From contig CACNCF010000006.1 of the NCBI GenBank assembly GCA_902618795.1, positions 1 to 45,628 on the forward strand: 45,628 bases of DNA, read 5' to 3'. The translations under genes were made by a program, and so were the position numbers. Within the stretch, counting starts at the first letter, position 1. Each line of letters opens with the position of its first letter. The notes under the pieces are model-generated. The model worked only from the letters and a program-made list of their open reading frames with translations, was not told where the DNA came from and ran no database searches. This document shows, piece by piece, positions 29,371 through 37,186 of the stretch. The DNA comes from an uncultured Prochlorococcus sp. (lineage in GTDB: Bacteria; Cyanobacteriota; Cyanobacteriia; PCC-6307; Cyanobiaceae).

Positions 29371-30480
29371 TTAAATCGCAAATCTATCTAAACTAAATTT
29401 TTCTAAAAAGCTTTTTTCTATTTCTTTGAGATTTTTATTTAGAACTATTTTCAAAAGAAGATCACTTGTTATTGCAGAAAATAAAACTCCATTTCTGTAA
29501 TGTCCTGTAGCTATAAAAAGATTTTCAATTTTTGATTTTCCAATTATTGGTTTTAGATCTGGTGTGCAAGGTCTGAATCCCCACCAATGTTCCATTTGTG
29601 GCCAATTAATAGCTTCTGGCAATAAGGAGCGAATGCCTTCTTGCAGTTGTTTTATTCCATTAGGAGTATTACCTTGATTAAATTTTGAATCTTTTTCAAC
29701 TGTCGCTCCAACTATAATAAGTCCATCATTACGGGGAACTAGATAAGTTTTTGGACCAAAAATAACCCTTTTCAAAAAATTTGTTGGACCTTGTATTGAT
29801 AGCATTTGTCCTTTTACAGGAAAGACTGGAATTTTATTAAAAATTTTTTTACTCCAAGCACCGCAGCATATAATTGCTTTTTCGCAGTTAATTTTTTTTA
29901 TTTCCCCAGTAGCACATAAAACTGTTGCACCCGTAATTTTGTTTTTTTCGAATGTCAAATCCTCTACTTCTGATCCCTCTTGAAATTCGACTCCATGCAA
30001 TGAGCATGCTCTTTCAAGAGCACGCATTAGTCTTCTTCGGTTATCTATTTGACCATCTTGTTCAAAAAGTAAACCATGTTTCCAAATAGAATTCATTCCA
30101 TTAATTTCTGTTTGAAGATCTTTGTGATTTAAATATTTTCCATATTCATAAGTGGGAAACTCTTCAAGATCTTCTTTGTTTTTAAAAGGAACTACTATGC
30201 CACATTTTTTTAAACCGCACTTAATATTACTATCTTGTTCAATACTTTCTATCCAATTTGGAATAAGATTTTGACTTTCTTGGCCAAATTTTAGTAATTC
30301 ATCTTCGAGCCCTTCGGCATGAGTAGCTAACATTCCTGCAGCAACAAATCCAGCTGATTCATTTCTGTTTTTGCTTAAAACTAAAACTTTGAAGTTATTT
30401 CTAGAAAATTCATAAGCAATAGATAAACCTAAAAGTCCACCGCCAATGATTAATATTGAATTTTTGGTTTCTTGTGCCAT
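29371..30480 (-). CDS. thiO: FAD-dependent glycine oxidase-like protein ThiO
   Basis: 369-aa DAO-family flavoprotein. FAD-binding ILIIGGGLLGLSIAYEF at the N-terminus; VKGQMLSIQGP and the C-terminal ATGHYRNGVLFSAITSDLL are typical of ThiO, which oxidises glycine to the imine used for the thiazole ring of thiamine. Cyanobacterial thiO may be fused to thiG; this one is separate. The pathway role is assigned by family; thiL also occurs in this window, but not adjacent. It diverges from gatB across 79 bp. Confidence 0.85.
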   Translation of the reverse strand: MAQETKNSILIIGGGLLGLSIAYEFSRNNFKVLVLSKNRNESAGFVAAGMLATHAEGLEDELLKFGQESQNLIPNWIESIEQDSNIKCGLKKCGIVVPFKNKEDLEEFPTYEYGKYLNHKDLQTEINGMNSIWKHGLLFEQDGQIDNRRRLMRALERACSLHGVEFQEGSEVEDLTFEKNKITGATVLCATGEIKKINCEKAIICCGAWSKKIFNKIPVFPVKGQMLSIQGPTNFLKRVIFGPKTYLVPRNDGLIIVGATVEKDSKFNQGNTPNGIKQLQEGIRSLLPEAINWPQMEHWWGFRPCTPDLKPIIGKSKIENLFIATGHYRNGVLFSAITSDLLLKIVLNKNLKEIEKSFLEKFSLDRFAI

Positions 30481-30559
30481 TTAAAAATTAATATTTTTAT
30501 TTGTGTTTTGGTCCTCTTTTCCTTTATATCCAATAATATTAATAAAGAGACTTTTAATA

Positions 30560-32032
30560 ATGAACAATTTGGAATCTTGGGAAGCTGTGATTGGTTTGGA
30601 AACTCATGTACAGCTTAATACGAAAAGTAAAATATTCACATCTTCGTCAACAGCTTTTGGTGATGCACCTAATACGCATATAGATCCTGTAGTTTGTGGG
30701 TTACCAGGAACTCTTCCAGTTCTGAATGAGACTGTTCTTGAGTATGCTGTAAAAACTTCGTTAGCATTAAATTTAAACGTTGCAGAACATTGTAAATTTG
30801 ATAGAAAACAATATTTTTATCCTGATCTGCCTAAAAATTATCAAATTTCACAATTTGATGAGCCACTAGCTGAAAATGGTTGGTTAGAGGTTGAAATAAT
30901 TGAAAAGGATAAAGAACCTTATATCAAAAAAATTGGTATAGAAAGGCTACATATGGAAGAAGACGCCGGAAAACTAGTCCATTCAGGAAGTGATAGATTA
31001 GCTGGCTCTAAGTATTCTTTAGTTGATTACAATCGTGCCGGAATAGCACTTTGTGAGATTGTAAGTAAACCAGATATTAGATCAGGTAAAGAGGCATCTG
31101 AATATGCTTCAGAGATTAGAAGAACAGTTAGATATCTAGGGGTATCAGACGGAAATATGCAAGAGGGTTCATTACGCTGTGATGTCAATATATCAGTTAG
31201 AAAAGGACCTAATGCTCCTTTTGGTACCAAAGTGGAAATAAAAAATATGAATTCATTTTCTGCAATTCAAAAGGCTTGTGATTATGAAATATCCAGACAA
31301 ATAGAAGTTTATGAAAATGGAGGAAAAATTTTTCAAGAAACAAGGTTATGGGATGAAGCTAAGCAATTAACGAAAAGTATGAGATTAAAAGAAGGTAGCA
31401 GTGACTATAGATATTTTCCTGATCCTGACTTAGGTCCAATTGAAATAACAAAAGCCCAACAAGAAATATGGTTTAAAGAACTACCAGAATTACCTTCAAA
31501 GAAAAGAAAAAAATACGTAAGTCAATTTGGGTTATCTGCATATGATGCAAGGGTAATTTCTGATGAAATAAGCATGGCAAACTTTTTTGAAGAAACAGTA
31601 GCAAATGGTGCCGAGGCCAAACTAGCTTCAAATTGGGTAACAAGTGATATTGTGGGCTTTTTAAAATCAAACAAACTAAGTTTTAGTGAATTAAAGCTTA
31701 GTCCTAAAAATCTTGCTGAAATGATTAACATGATTTCAAAAAATATAATTAGTGGAAAAATTGCAAAAGAAATTTTACCTGAACTTATTCAAAAAAATAT
31801 TTCTCCGAAAAAATTAGTTGAAGAAAAAGGGTTGGCAATGATATCTGATTCTTCAAGTATTTTACCAATAATTGATGAACTTATAATTGAACATCCAAAT
31901 GAAGTTCAAGCATTTAAAAATGGCAAAACTAAGTTACTTGGTTTTTTTGTTGGTCAACTTATGAAAAGAACAAAAGGTAAAGCTGACCCTAAACTTGCAA
32001 ATAAACTTCTTATGGAAAAATTAAATAGCTAA
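30560..32032 (+). CDS. gatB: Asp/Glu-tRNA(Asn/Gln) amidotransferase subunit B
   Basis: Subunit of GatCAB that amidates Glu-tRNA(Gln), binding ATP and the tRNA. From ATG 30560 the product begins NNLESWEAVIGLETHVQLNT and is 490 aa. An upstream in-frame start at 30503 would add 19 unconserved residues, so 30560 is chosen. Family blocks: KQYFYPDLPKNYQISQ, LHMEEDAGK, VDYNRAGIALCEIV, EIKNMNSF and the YRYFPDPDLGP segment; the YqeY/GatB tail ends at about residue 485. Confidence 0.96.
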   Translation: MNNLESWEAVIGLETHVQLNTKSKIFTSSSTAFGDAPNTHIDPVVCGLPGTLPVLNETVLEYAVKTSLALNLNVAEHCKFDRKQYFYPDLPKNYQISQFDEPLAENGWLEVEIIEKDKEPYIKKIGIERLHMEEDAGKLVHSGSDRLAGSKYSLVDYNRAGIALCEIVSKPDIRSGKEASEYASEIRRTVRYLGVSDGNMQEGSLRCDVNISVRKGPNAPFGTKVEIKNMNSFSAIQKACDYEISRQIEVYENGGKIFQETRLWDEAKQLTKSMRLKEGSSDYRYFPDPDLGPIEITKAQQEIWFKELPELPSKKRKKYVSQFGLSAYDARVISDEISMANFFEETVANGAEAKLASNWVTSDIVGFLKSNKLSFSELKLSPKNLAEMINMISKNIISGKIAKEILPELIQKNISPKKLVEEKGLAMISDSSSILPIIDELIIEHPNEVQAFKNGKTKLLGFFVGQLMKRTKGKADPKLANKLLMEKLNS

Positions 32033-32035
32033 AGC

Positions 32036-32653
32036 TTAAAGAAGCTCTTTTATCGTATTAATCCATTTATTTTGATCATCCGAATTCTCTAAAATAATAT
32101 CTGAGAATTTTCTTTTTTCTTCAAAACTTAATTGAAAATTTATCAATTTATATGCTTCTTTTTCGCTAATTTTATCTCTTGTGATAAGTCTGTTTTTTTG
32201 TAGTTCTTTAGGACATTTAACTAACCATATTTCAGTGCAAATATCTTCAAATTTTGCTTCAAACAATAATGGAATAACCAATACTATAGTTTGATTATTT
32301 CTGTATTGACTGCATTCTTCTATCATTCTTTCTTTAATTAATGGGTGAAGTAGTTTTTCAATCCACTCCTTGCTTGCTGAATGTTTAAAAATAATGTTCC
32401 TTAAAAGTTTTCTGTTTATTTCCCTTTCTGAATTGCTTTTATTATCAATAATTTTATTTCCAAAATAATCTAAAATTTTCTTATATCCATATGTATTTGG
32501 TTTGATTAATTCTCTTGAAAAATGATCTGCATCTAATATTGGTATGTTTTTATGTTTTCTAATGTAATTAGTTATGGTTGTCTTCCCACTTGCAATACCT
32601 CCTGTTAAACCAATCCTTCTTTGGTTGTTTTTTAATTTTTGAAGAATATCCAT
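32036..32653 (-). CDS. coaE: Dephospho-CoA kinase
   Basis: 205-aa P-loop kinase for the last step of coenzyme A synthesis. P-loop GLTGGIASGKTT at residues about 17-28; ILDADHFSRELI and VLVIPLLFEAKFE follow in the family order. Convergent with gatB with three bases between stops; diverges from argJ across 76 bp. Confidence 0.94.
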   Translation of the reverse strand: MDILQKLKNNQRRIGLTGGIASGKTTITNYIRKHKNIPILDADHFSRELIKPNTYGYKKILDYFGNKIIDNKSNSEREINRKLLRNIIFKHSASKEWIEKLLHPLIKERMIEECSQYRNNQTIVLVIPLLFEAKFEDICTEIWLVKCPKELQKNRLITRDKISEKEAYKLINFQLSFEEKRKFSDIILENSDDQNKWINTIKELL

Positions 32654-32729
32654 ATAATTAATAATAATCTAATTACTTAGTTTCTTTAGTATTAAAGAGT
32701 AGTTAGTATGAATTAAAATACCAAAAAGT

Positions 32730-33968
32730 TTGAGCCAGTTAGATTCCAATTGGTCGTTTGTTGATGACAGTAAGGTAACACCTAAGGGGTTTCTTTTTGC
32801 TGGGATATCTGCTGGTTTAAAAGCTTCTAATAAAAAAGATTTAGCACTAATACTCGCTCCAGAAGGAAGTATTTTTAGTGGGATGTTTACCCAATCAATA
32901 GTTCGAGCTTCTTGTGTGGATATTTGTGAGGAAAGGATTAAAACAACTTCAGGTTTTGTAAGAGCAATACTAATTAATTCTGGTCAAGCAAATGCCTGTA
33001 CAGGAAATCTTGGCATTCAACATTTTCTAATTGCTACAGGAAAGATTGCGGAGCTTTTAGGAATAAAAGAAGAAGAAGTTTTAATGTGCTCAACTGGTGT
33101 AATTGGTGTTCCAATAAAAATAAATGATTTAGTAAAAAATTTACCAAATTTAGTTAGTGATTTAAAGGGTAATAATTTTGAAAATGCAGCAGAAGCAATT
33201 TTAACTACTGATTTGACTTTGAAAAAAATGTCAATAGAGACGATTATTCAAGGTAGAAAAATAAAAATAGCAGGATTTGCAAAAGGTTCAGGAATGATTT
33301 ACCCCAACATGGCTACAATGCTTGCTTTTCTAACCTGTGATGCTGGTATTCAAAAAGAAGAATGGGACAAAATGATTGCTATTGCGGTTCAAAAATCTTT
33401 TAATGCAATATCAGTTGATGGAGAGACAAGCACAAATGATTCTTTTATTGGAATAAATGCAGGAGAAAAAATCGAAAAAAGGTTTTTCCCAATTATCCAA
33501 CAAGGGATTGATATTGTATGTCAGAACTTGGCAAAAAATATTGCAAGGGATGGAGAGGGAGCAAATTGTTTATTAGAAGTTTTGGTTCAAGGAGCACAAA
33601 ATACAAATGATGCAATTATGCTCGCGAAATCTATTTGTAATTCTTCTTTGGTAAAAACTGCGATACATGGTTGTGATCCGAATTGGGGACGAATCATTTC
33701 TGCTGCAGGTAATTCTGGAGTTAAATTTAATTTAAATGACGTTGACTTGTATATAGGAAACGCTCAGATTTTGGAAAACGGCAAGTTAAATAAATATGAT
33801 CCACAAAAAGTCACAGACTATATGAAGTCCAGAATGAAAGGTAGATATTTAGTAGATGATATTGTAAAAATTATGATTAATCTAAATTCTGGCGAATCGA
33901 AAGGCATAGCTTGGGGGTGCGATCTTTCTAAAAAATATGTTGAAATAAATAGCGAGTATACGACTTAG
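32730..33968 (+). CDS. argJ: Glutamate N-acetyltransferase / amino-acid N-acetyltransferase ArgJ
   Basis: 412-aa self-cleaving enzyme of arginine synthesis that recycles acetyl groups from N-acetylornithine to glutamate. The autocleavage site is GMIYPNMATMLAF with nucleophile Thr196. TTG 32730 gives the usual N-terminus; C-terminal GCDPNWGRI and WGCDLSKKYVEINSEYTT are standard. The last 21 bases (33948-33968) are repeated at 35591 and 37187, both readable as the same C-terminal peptide, so the gene's 3' end appears to be an integration site whose reading frame is restored by incoming DNA. Confidence 0.96.
   Translation: MSQLDSNWSFVDDSKVTPKGFLFAGISAGLKASNKKDLALILAPEGSIFSGMFTQSIVRASCVDICEERIKTTSGFVRAILINSGQANACTGNLGIQHFLIATGKIAELLGIKEEEVLMCSTGVIGVPIKINDLVKNLPNLVSDLKGNNFENAAEAILTTDLTLKKMSIETIIQGRKIKIAGFAKGSGMIYPNMATMLAFLTCDAGIQKEEWDKMIAIAVQKSFNAISVDGETSTNDSFIGINAGEKIEKRFFPIIQQGIDIVCQNLAKNIARDGEGANCLLEVLVQGAQNTNDAIMLAKSICNSSLVKTAIHGCDPNWGRIISAAGNSGVKFNLNDVDLYIGNAQILENGKLNKYDPQKVTDYMKSRMKGRYLVDDIVKIMINLNSGESKGIAWGCDLSKKYVEINSEYTT
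33948..33968 (+). repeat. argJ 3'-end repeat, copy 1 (intact gene end; att-like)
   Basis: Contains AATAGCGAGTATACGACT plus the TAG stop, encoding NSEYTT. Matches copy 2 at 19 of 21 positions and copy 3 at 16 of the first 20. Confidence 0.8.
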
Positions 33969-34012
33969 TTAAGATCCATTGCAGGGCAAGCGATCTCAGC
34001 GTTTCTAAACTT

Positions 34013-34034
34013 CATAAACCGGTAATAAACCAGT
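34013..34034 (+). repeat. Cassette 1 left arm: tandem 11-bp repeat
   Basis: CATAAACCGGT followed directly by AATAAACCAGT, 45 bp inside copy 1 of the argJ repeat. Preceded by AGCGTTTCTA (33998-34007), which also precedes one right-arm dimer at 35489-35498 as AGCGTTTTTA. Confidence 0.7.
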
Positions 34035-34041
34035 AAATTAA

Positions 34042-35385
34042 TTATTGGAGTTTATAAACTGCTAAATCTTTTGATTTAAGATCTCCAAGTGCTACTTTTT
34101 CTAATCTTTCTAATCTTGCCATAAGTGTTGAAACTGTATTTTGGAGAGTTTCATTTTTAGTAGTAAGAGTTTCTATTTTTGTTTCTAAATTCTTTTTACC
34201 TTTGGAACTTAATTTAATAGGTTCTTTTAGTTGACCCAATTTAAATACAAAACCTGCTTTTATAACCCCGTTATCTAATGTTCCCTCTCCATAAGATTTA
34301 GACCCACCGAAAACATATGAACCACCAGCATTAATATCAACTCTTTCGTTTACTTTAGATGCACAACCAAAACCAACTGCATATCTACTGCTGTAAGCAC
34401 CACTTCCTATTCCACAACTATGTTTAGATTCTTCTGATGTTTGAGGTAGAGCAGTTAATGCTGCTGTCAAAGCAGTTGAACCTGCTATGCCAGATCCTAA
34501 ATTTTTAATATTGGATTTGTTTGTATCTATTTGGCCTTGAACACTAACTCCATTTATTTGAAGATCTGATCCATAAATGTTGAGTGGAATCTTTGATCCA
34601 TTTTCATCTTCTGCCCAAATTGGATGAGCACCATTTAAAACTTCATTTCCAATAACAAATGAATTTTTACCAATGTGTATGTTTCCATCTGAATCTTTTT
34701 TTATTAGGTTTCCTCCAGATACAGAAATTCCTGATTGATTTATTGTTGTTGGGTTAGTTGTTGGACCGATTTCTAAAACATTTTTAGTTGAATCTCCTAT
34801 TCTTGCTGTTGTTGTTGAACCTGATTTAGTGCTAATTAAACTTTGAAGTCCGCTTATATCAGTATCGTTACTAGAGATATTGGAAGCGTTAGATGCTATA
34901 TCGTTATCGTTACTTGAAATATTGGAAGCGTTAGATGCTATATCGTTATCGTTACTAGAAATATTAGAAGAGTTAGTTGTTATATCTGCTGCCTTGCCCC
35001 AACCAGTAGAAGAAATCCTTTGAACAGTTAAGTCTGTACCATTTATTGTGCTGATCGATGAAAATGAATTGTTTGTTAAATCAAATGATATATATTTGTT
35101 TGATGCATCATAGATATAAATTTTATTTTCACTTACATTATGGTGATAAAAAACTTCGTTCTGTTGAGGTGCAAAATTATTGATTAATCCTGAAGTTGCA
35201 TCATTCCACTGGTACGCGCCTAATTCCGATATTGAATTAGAACTATTGCTAAATCTAAATATTTTCACAAAATCATCTCCACCTGTATCTCTGATGTTAA
35301 ACCCGTAATATGGATCTGATTTTACAGAATTGGTAAAACATACTAGAGGCAGAAAAAACAGTAAGTATCTCTCTTTATTTGACAT
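34042..35385 (-). CDS. Trimeric autotransporter-like surface protein (YadA-type anchor), cassette 1
   Basis: 447 aa. Signal peptide at 1-23 (YLLFFLPLVCFTNSVKS-D). A passenger of no known family (24-135) is followed by a stalk of three 14-residue repeats (SSNDNDIASNASNI type, 140-178), then a segment shared with the 35715 protein (GGNLIKKDSDGNIHIGKNS). The C-terminal 85-residue block at about 298-384 (ALTAALTALP...GIGSGAYSSRYAVGFG...GGSYVFGG...KAGFVFKLG) matches the YadA-anchor barrel pattern, with Cys324 and Cys341 inside it. Unusually, a coiled coil (about 395-430) follows the barrel. Predicted to sit in the outer membrane as a trimer with an adhesive or surface role; target unknown. Confidence 0.75.
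   Translation of the reverse strand: MSNKERYLLFFLPLVCFTNSVKSDPYYGFNIRDTGGDDFVKIFRFSNSSNSISELGAYQWNDATSGLINNFAPQQNEVFYHHNVSENKIYIYDASNKYISFDLTNNSFSSISTINGTDLTVQRISSTGWGKAADITTNSSNISSNDNDIASNASNISSNDNDIASNASNISSNDTDISGLQSLISTKSGSTTTARIGDSTKNVLEIGPTTNPTTINQSGISVSGGNLIKKDSDGNIHIGKNSFVIGNEVLNGAHPIWAEDENGSKIPLNIYGSDLQINGVSVQGQIDTNKSNIKNLGSGIAGSTALTAALTALPQTSEESKHSCGIGSGAYSSRYAVGFGCASKVNERVDINAGGSYVFGGSKSYGEGTLDNGVIKAGFVFKLGQLKEPIKLSSKGKKNLETKIETLTTKNETLQNTVSTLMARLERLEKVALGDLKSKDLAVYKLQ
34862..34975 (-). repeat. 42-bp tandem repeats within the stalk of the cassette 1 protein
   Basis: About 2.5 copies of a 42-bp unit, each containing ATATTGGAAGCGTTAGATGC on the + strand, encode the 14-residue stalk repeat. 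Copies are nearly identical and so could change number by slippage, altering stalk length in exact 14-residue steps without frameshift. Confidence 0.8.
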
Positions 35386-35451
35386 AGATTCTAGATTGGT
35401 AGATATCTATATTTTGAAAATTATAAAAAAAATTGTCAGTATTTCGTCTCT

Positions 35452-35473
35452 AATAAACCACTAATAAACCACC
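35452..35473 (+). repeat. Cassette 1 right arm, outer dimer of 11-bp repeats
   Basis: AATAAACCACT followed directly by AATAAACCACC, between the start of the cassette 1 gene and the second argJ repeat. Confidence 0.75.
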
Positions 35474-35512
35474 GCCCTAGTTATGCCAAGCGTTTTTAGA
35501 TATTAAAATTCA

Positions 35513-35534
35513 AATAAACCACCAATAAACCACT
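35513..35534 (+). repeat. Cassette 1 right arm, inner dimer of 11-bp repeats
   Basis: AATAAACCACC then AATAAACCACT, 61 bp after the outer dimer and 57 bp before argJ copy 2. The same strand orientation as the left-arm dimer. Confidence 0.75.
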
Positions 35535-35590
35535 AACTCAATCCGTGAGATCTATTGGTATGACTAATTTTTATACTATATGTCTTTATT

Positions 35591-35611
35591 AATAGCGAAT
35601 ATACGACGTAG
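35591..35611 (+). repeat. argJ 3'-end repeat, copy 2 (displaced remnant; att-like)
   Basis: Contains AATAGCGAATATACGACG plus TAG. The frame read with upstream bases from 35579 gives YVFINSEYTT-stop, against YVEINSEYTT-stop in ArgJ. Differences within the 21 bases are synonymous, so this is a relic of coding sequence, not a chance match. Confidence 0.75.
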
Positions 35612-35679
35612 TTTTTGTGATCTTTTGGATCAATTGATATGACTATATAGAATCCAAAAAAGAATACACACCTTTTGCG

Positions 35680-35701
35680 ACTGTGATAATACTGTGATAA
35701 T
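35680..35701 (+). repeat. Cassette 2 left arm: perfect tandem 11-bp repeat
   Basis: ACTGTGATAAT twice in direct contact, 69 bp inside argJ copy 2 and 13 bp from the stop of the cassette 2 gene. Different sequence but same 11-bp phasing as the cassette 1 arms. Confidence 0.75.
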
Positions 35702-35714
35702 TATTTCTATCTAA

Positions 35715-36815
35715 TTAAGGCAATTTTATAGTTGCTAAATCATTCGATTTTGATTTGCTAAGCGCTATTTTCTCTAGTCGCTCTAATCTTTCTAAAAGTG
35801 ATTTATTTTGAGCAAGAATATTTTCATTATTTTCTTTAAGATTACTAATCTCTTCTTTCAATTCTTTTTTCTCTTTTATGCTTATTAGATTAGTTTTATT
35901 TTCTTTGCCAAACTTAAAAAGAAATCCTGCTCTTGCTGAAAATGTATCTTCAAAATTTCCTTGATATTCTTGTCCAGGGACAAAAGAAGCAGCAGCATTG
36001 AATGCTATTTTTTCATTTACTTTTGAAGCACAACCTCCTGAAAATGCAATATTACCTCCATGTGTCCCTGTGCCTAAACCACATGCAATTTTAGAGTCTG
36101 TTGGAACTGTAGGTAATCCAGAAAGCGCAGCACTTAGTGCACCAACATTATTTATTGACTGCTCTACATCTCTTCCATTTATCAGTAATCTAGTTCCGTT
36201 TGTAATATCTATAGGAATGCTATTTCCATTAGCATCCGTAGCCCACATTTTTTGTAGTCCTCCACTTTCTTGCAATTTCAGTGAATTCTTACCAATACTT
36301 GTTACGCCATCAGAAGATTTTTTGATTATGTTTTCTCCCCCAATAGAAAGTCCCTCTGAAGATAGATCTATATCATTAGTATCTGAGCCAATTTGTATAC
36401 TTCCATCTGAATTTGTCTTCATAACTTGATCACTTCCTATTTTTATTGAGTCATCATCGATTGTAATGACTGAATCTCCTTTACCAAGATCCACAGATCC
36501 ATCACTATTCTCATCAAGAAAAAGACCTATGGCTGCAGTACACGCTTTATTCAGGGCATCACCTGCATTTCCTCCCATAGCACTACCATTTCCAAAAGGG
36601 TTTGAACAACTCGTATCATTATTGAATTTAAATGCTCCCCCATTTGCATTGGAGTAACTACGATCAAAGAGAAGATCTTCATCAACTGAACTTGTTTTAA
36701 CCGTGACGATAGTTCCTGCAGGAACTGTTACGTCCGCTTTAGCGTTATGAGAGGTGAAAATTGCCAAAATTACAGGAGTAAGTAATAGTTTCTTTGATAG
36801 TTTTTTCATATTCAT
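35715..36815 (-). CDS. Trimeric autotransporter-like surface protein (YadA-type anchor), cassette 2
   Basis: 366 aa, paralogue of the cassette 1 protein in its C-terminal half. Signal peptide 1-27 (LLLTPVILAIFTSHNAKA-D). The head includes a calcium-loop-like DENSDGSVDLGKGD (101-114) and two or three short SDGSIQIGSD-type repeats. The block from residue 159 (GGENIIKKSSDG...SIGKNS) to the barrel (about 225-303; ALSAALSGLP, GLGTGTHGG, ARAGFLFKFG) parallels cassette 1, including Cys245 and Cys262. The coiled coil (about 310-350) and ending LERLEKIAL..KSNDLATIKL also match. Heads are unrelated, so the pair differ in presumed binding specificity. Confidence 0.75.
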   Translation of the reverse strand: MNMKKLSKKLLLTPVILAIFTSHNAKADVTVPAGTIVTVKTSSVDEDLLFDRSYSNANGGAFKFNNDTSCSNPFGNGSAMGGNAGDALNKACTAAIGLFLDENSDGSVDLGKGDSVITIDDDSIKIGSDQVMKTNSDGSIQIGSDTNDIDLSSEGLSIGGENIIKKSSDGVTSIGKNSLKLQESGGLQKMWATDANGNSIPIDITNGTRLLINGRDVEQSINNVGALSAALSGLPTVPTDSKIACGLGTGTHGGNIAFSGGCASKVNEKIAFNAAASFVPGQEYQGNFEDTFSARAGFLFKFGKENKTNLISIKEKKELKEEISNLKENNENILAQNKSLLERLERLEKIALSKSKSNDLATIKLP

Positions 36816-36999
36816 TAAAAATTTTTCAAAAATATAAATGAAATTTATATTTAATGGGTATTTAAAATTACATTAAAATTTATCTCTTAATAAAAAGTTC
36901 AGATACTAGATTTCTATTATTTTTTCATTTCAAACTTAGTAGGAAATTCCCATCCCCCCTCTCATTAATGAATACTTTCCTTTGGTATTAATGTGTTTA

Positions 37000-37027
37000 T
37001 TCTGTGATTAATAATAAGATCACAGAA
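37000..37027. repeat. Inverted repeat TTCTGTGAT/ATCACAGAA
   Basis: Perfect 9-bp arms with a 10-base spacer. The arm contains the CTGTGAT core also found in the cassette 2 direct repeats, so it may be an inverted pair of the same protein's binding site. Confidence 0.65.
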
Positions 37028-37069
37028 ATTATCCTAATACTTTCAATGGTTTTTATTTAAAAATCTAAA

Positions 37070-37112
37070 ACTGTGATTATTATTTTGCCGACTGTGATTA
37101 TGGTGTGATTAT
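37070..37112 (+). repeat. Cassette 2 right arm: three phased 11-bp repeats
   Basis: ACTGTGATTAT at 37070-37080, again at 37091-37101, and GGTGTGATTAT at 37102-37112. Spacing is 21 then 11 bp, about two and one helical turns, so all lie on one face of the DNA. Confidence 0.75.
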
Positions 37113-37186
37113 TTTCTAAAAACTTGCTCTAGTGATACTAATCGATTACAGCAAGGTGTATATACTATTTGCTCAAGGTGGAAATT

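Larger units (their letters stand above)
35386..35714. other. Junction spacer between the two cassettes
   Basis: 329 bp with no gene. Holds the cassette 1 right-arm dimers, the second argJ end, the cassette 2 left-arm dimer, and a further direct repeat GATCWATTGRTATGACTA at 35549-35566 and 35628-35645 (16 of 18 identical) placed on both sides of argJ copy 2. It must also contain the promoter of the leftward cassette 1 gene. Confidence 0.7.

Noticed and set aside
33969-34012. A tRNA fragment as the integration target
   Set aside because: No TPsiC arm or acceptor stem can be folded here; the repeated core is the argJ coding end.
34862-34975. Regular repeats that could suggest a CRISPR array
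   Set aside because: The repeats are 42-bp tandem units without spacers and lie in frame inside a signal-peptide protein, where they encode stalk residues.
35998-36657. Rightward ORFs opposite the cassette 2 gene
   Set aside because: Shadows of the leftward reading frame, which has a signal peptide and a paralogue; the opposite frames have neither.
37000-37027. CRP binding site
   Set aside because: The spacing between half sites is too long for the CRP consensus.
35680-37112. Iterons of a plasmid replication origin near parA
   Set aside because: Repeats occur at both ends of a gene cassette, there is no rep gene, and the other cassette has an analogous but different set. Arm-type or regulator sites fit better.
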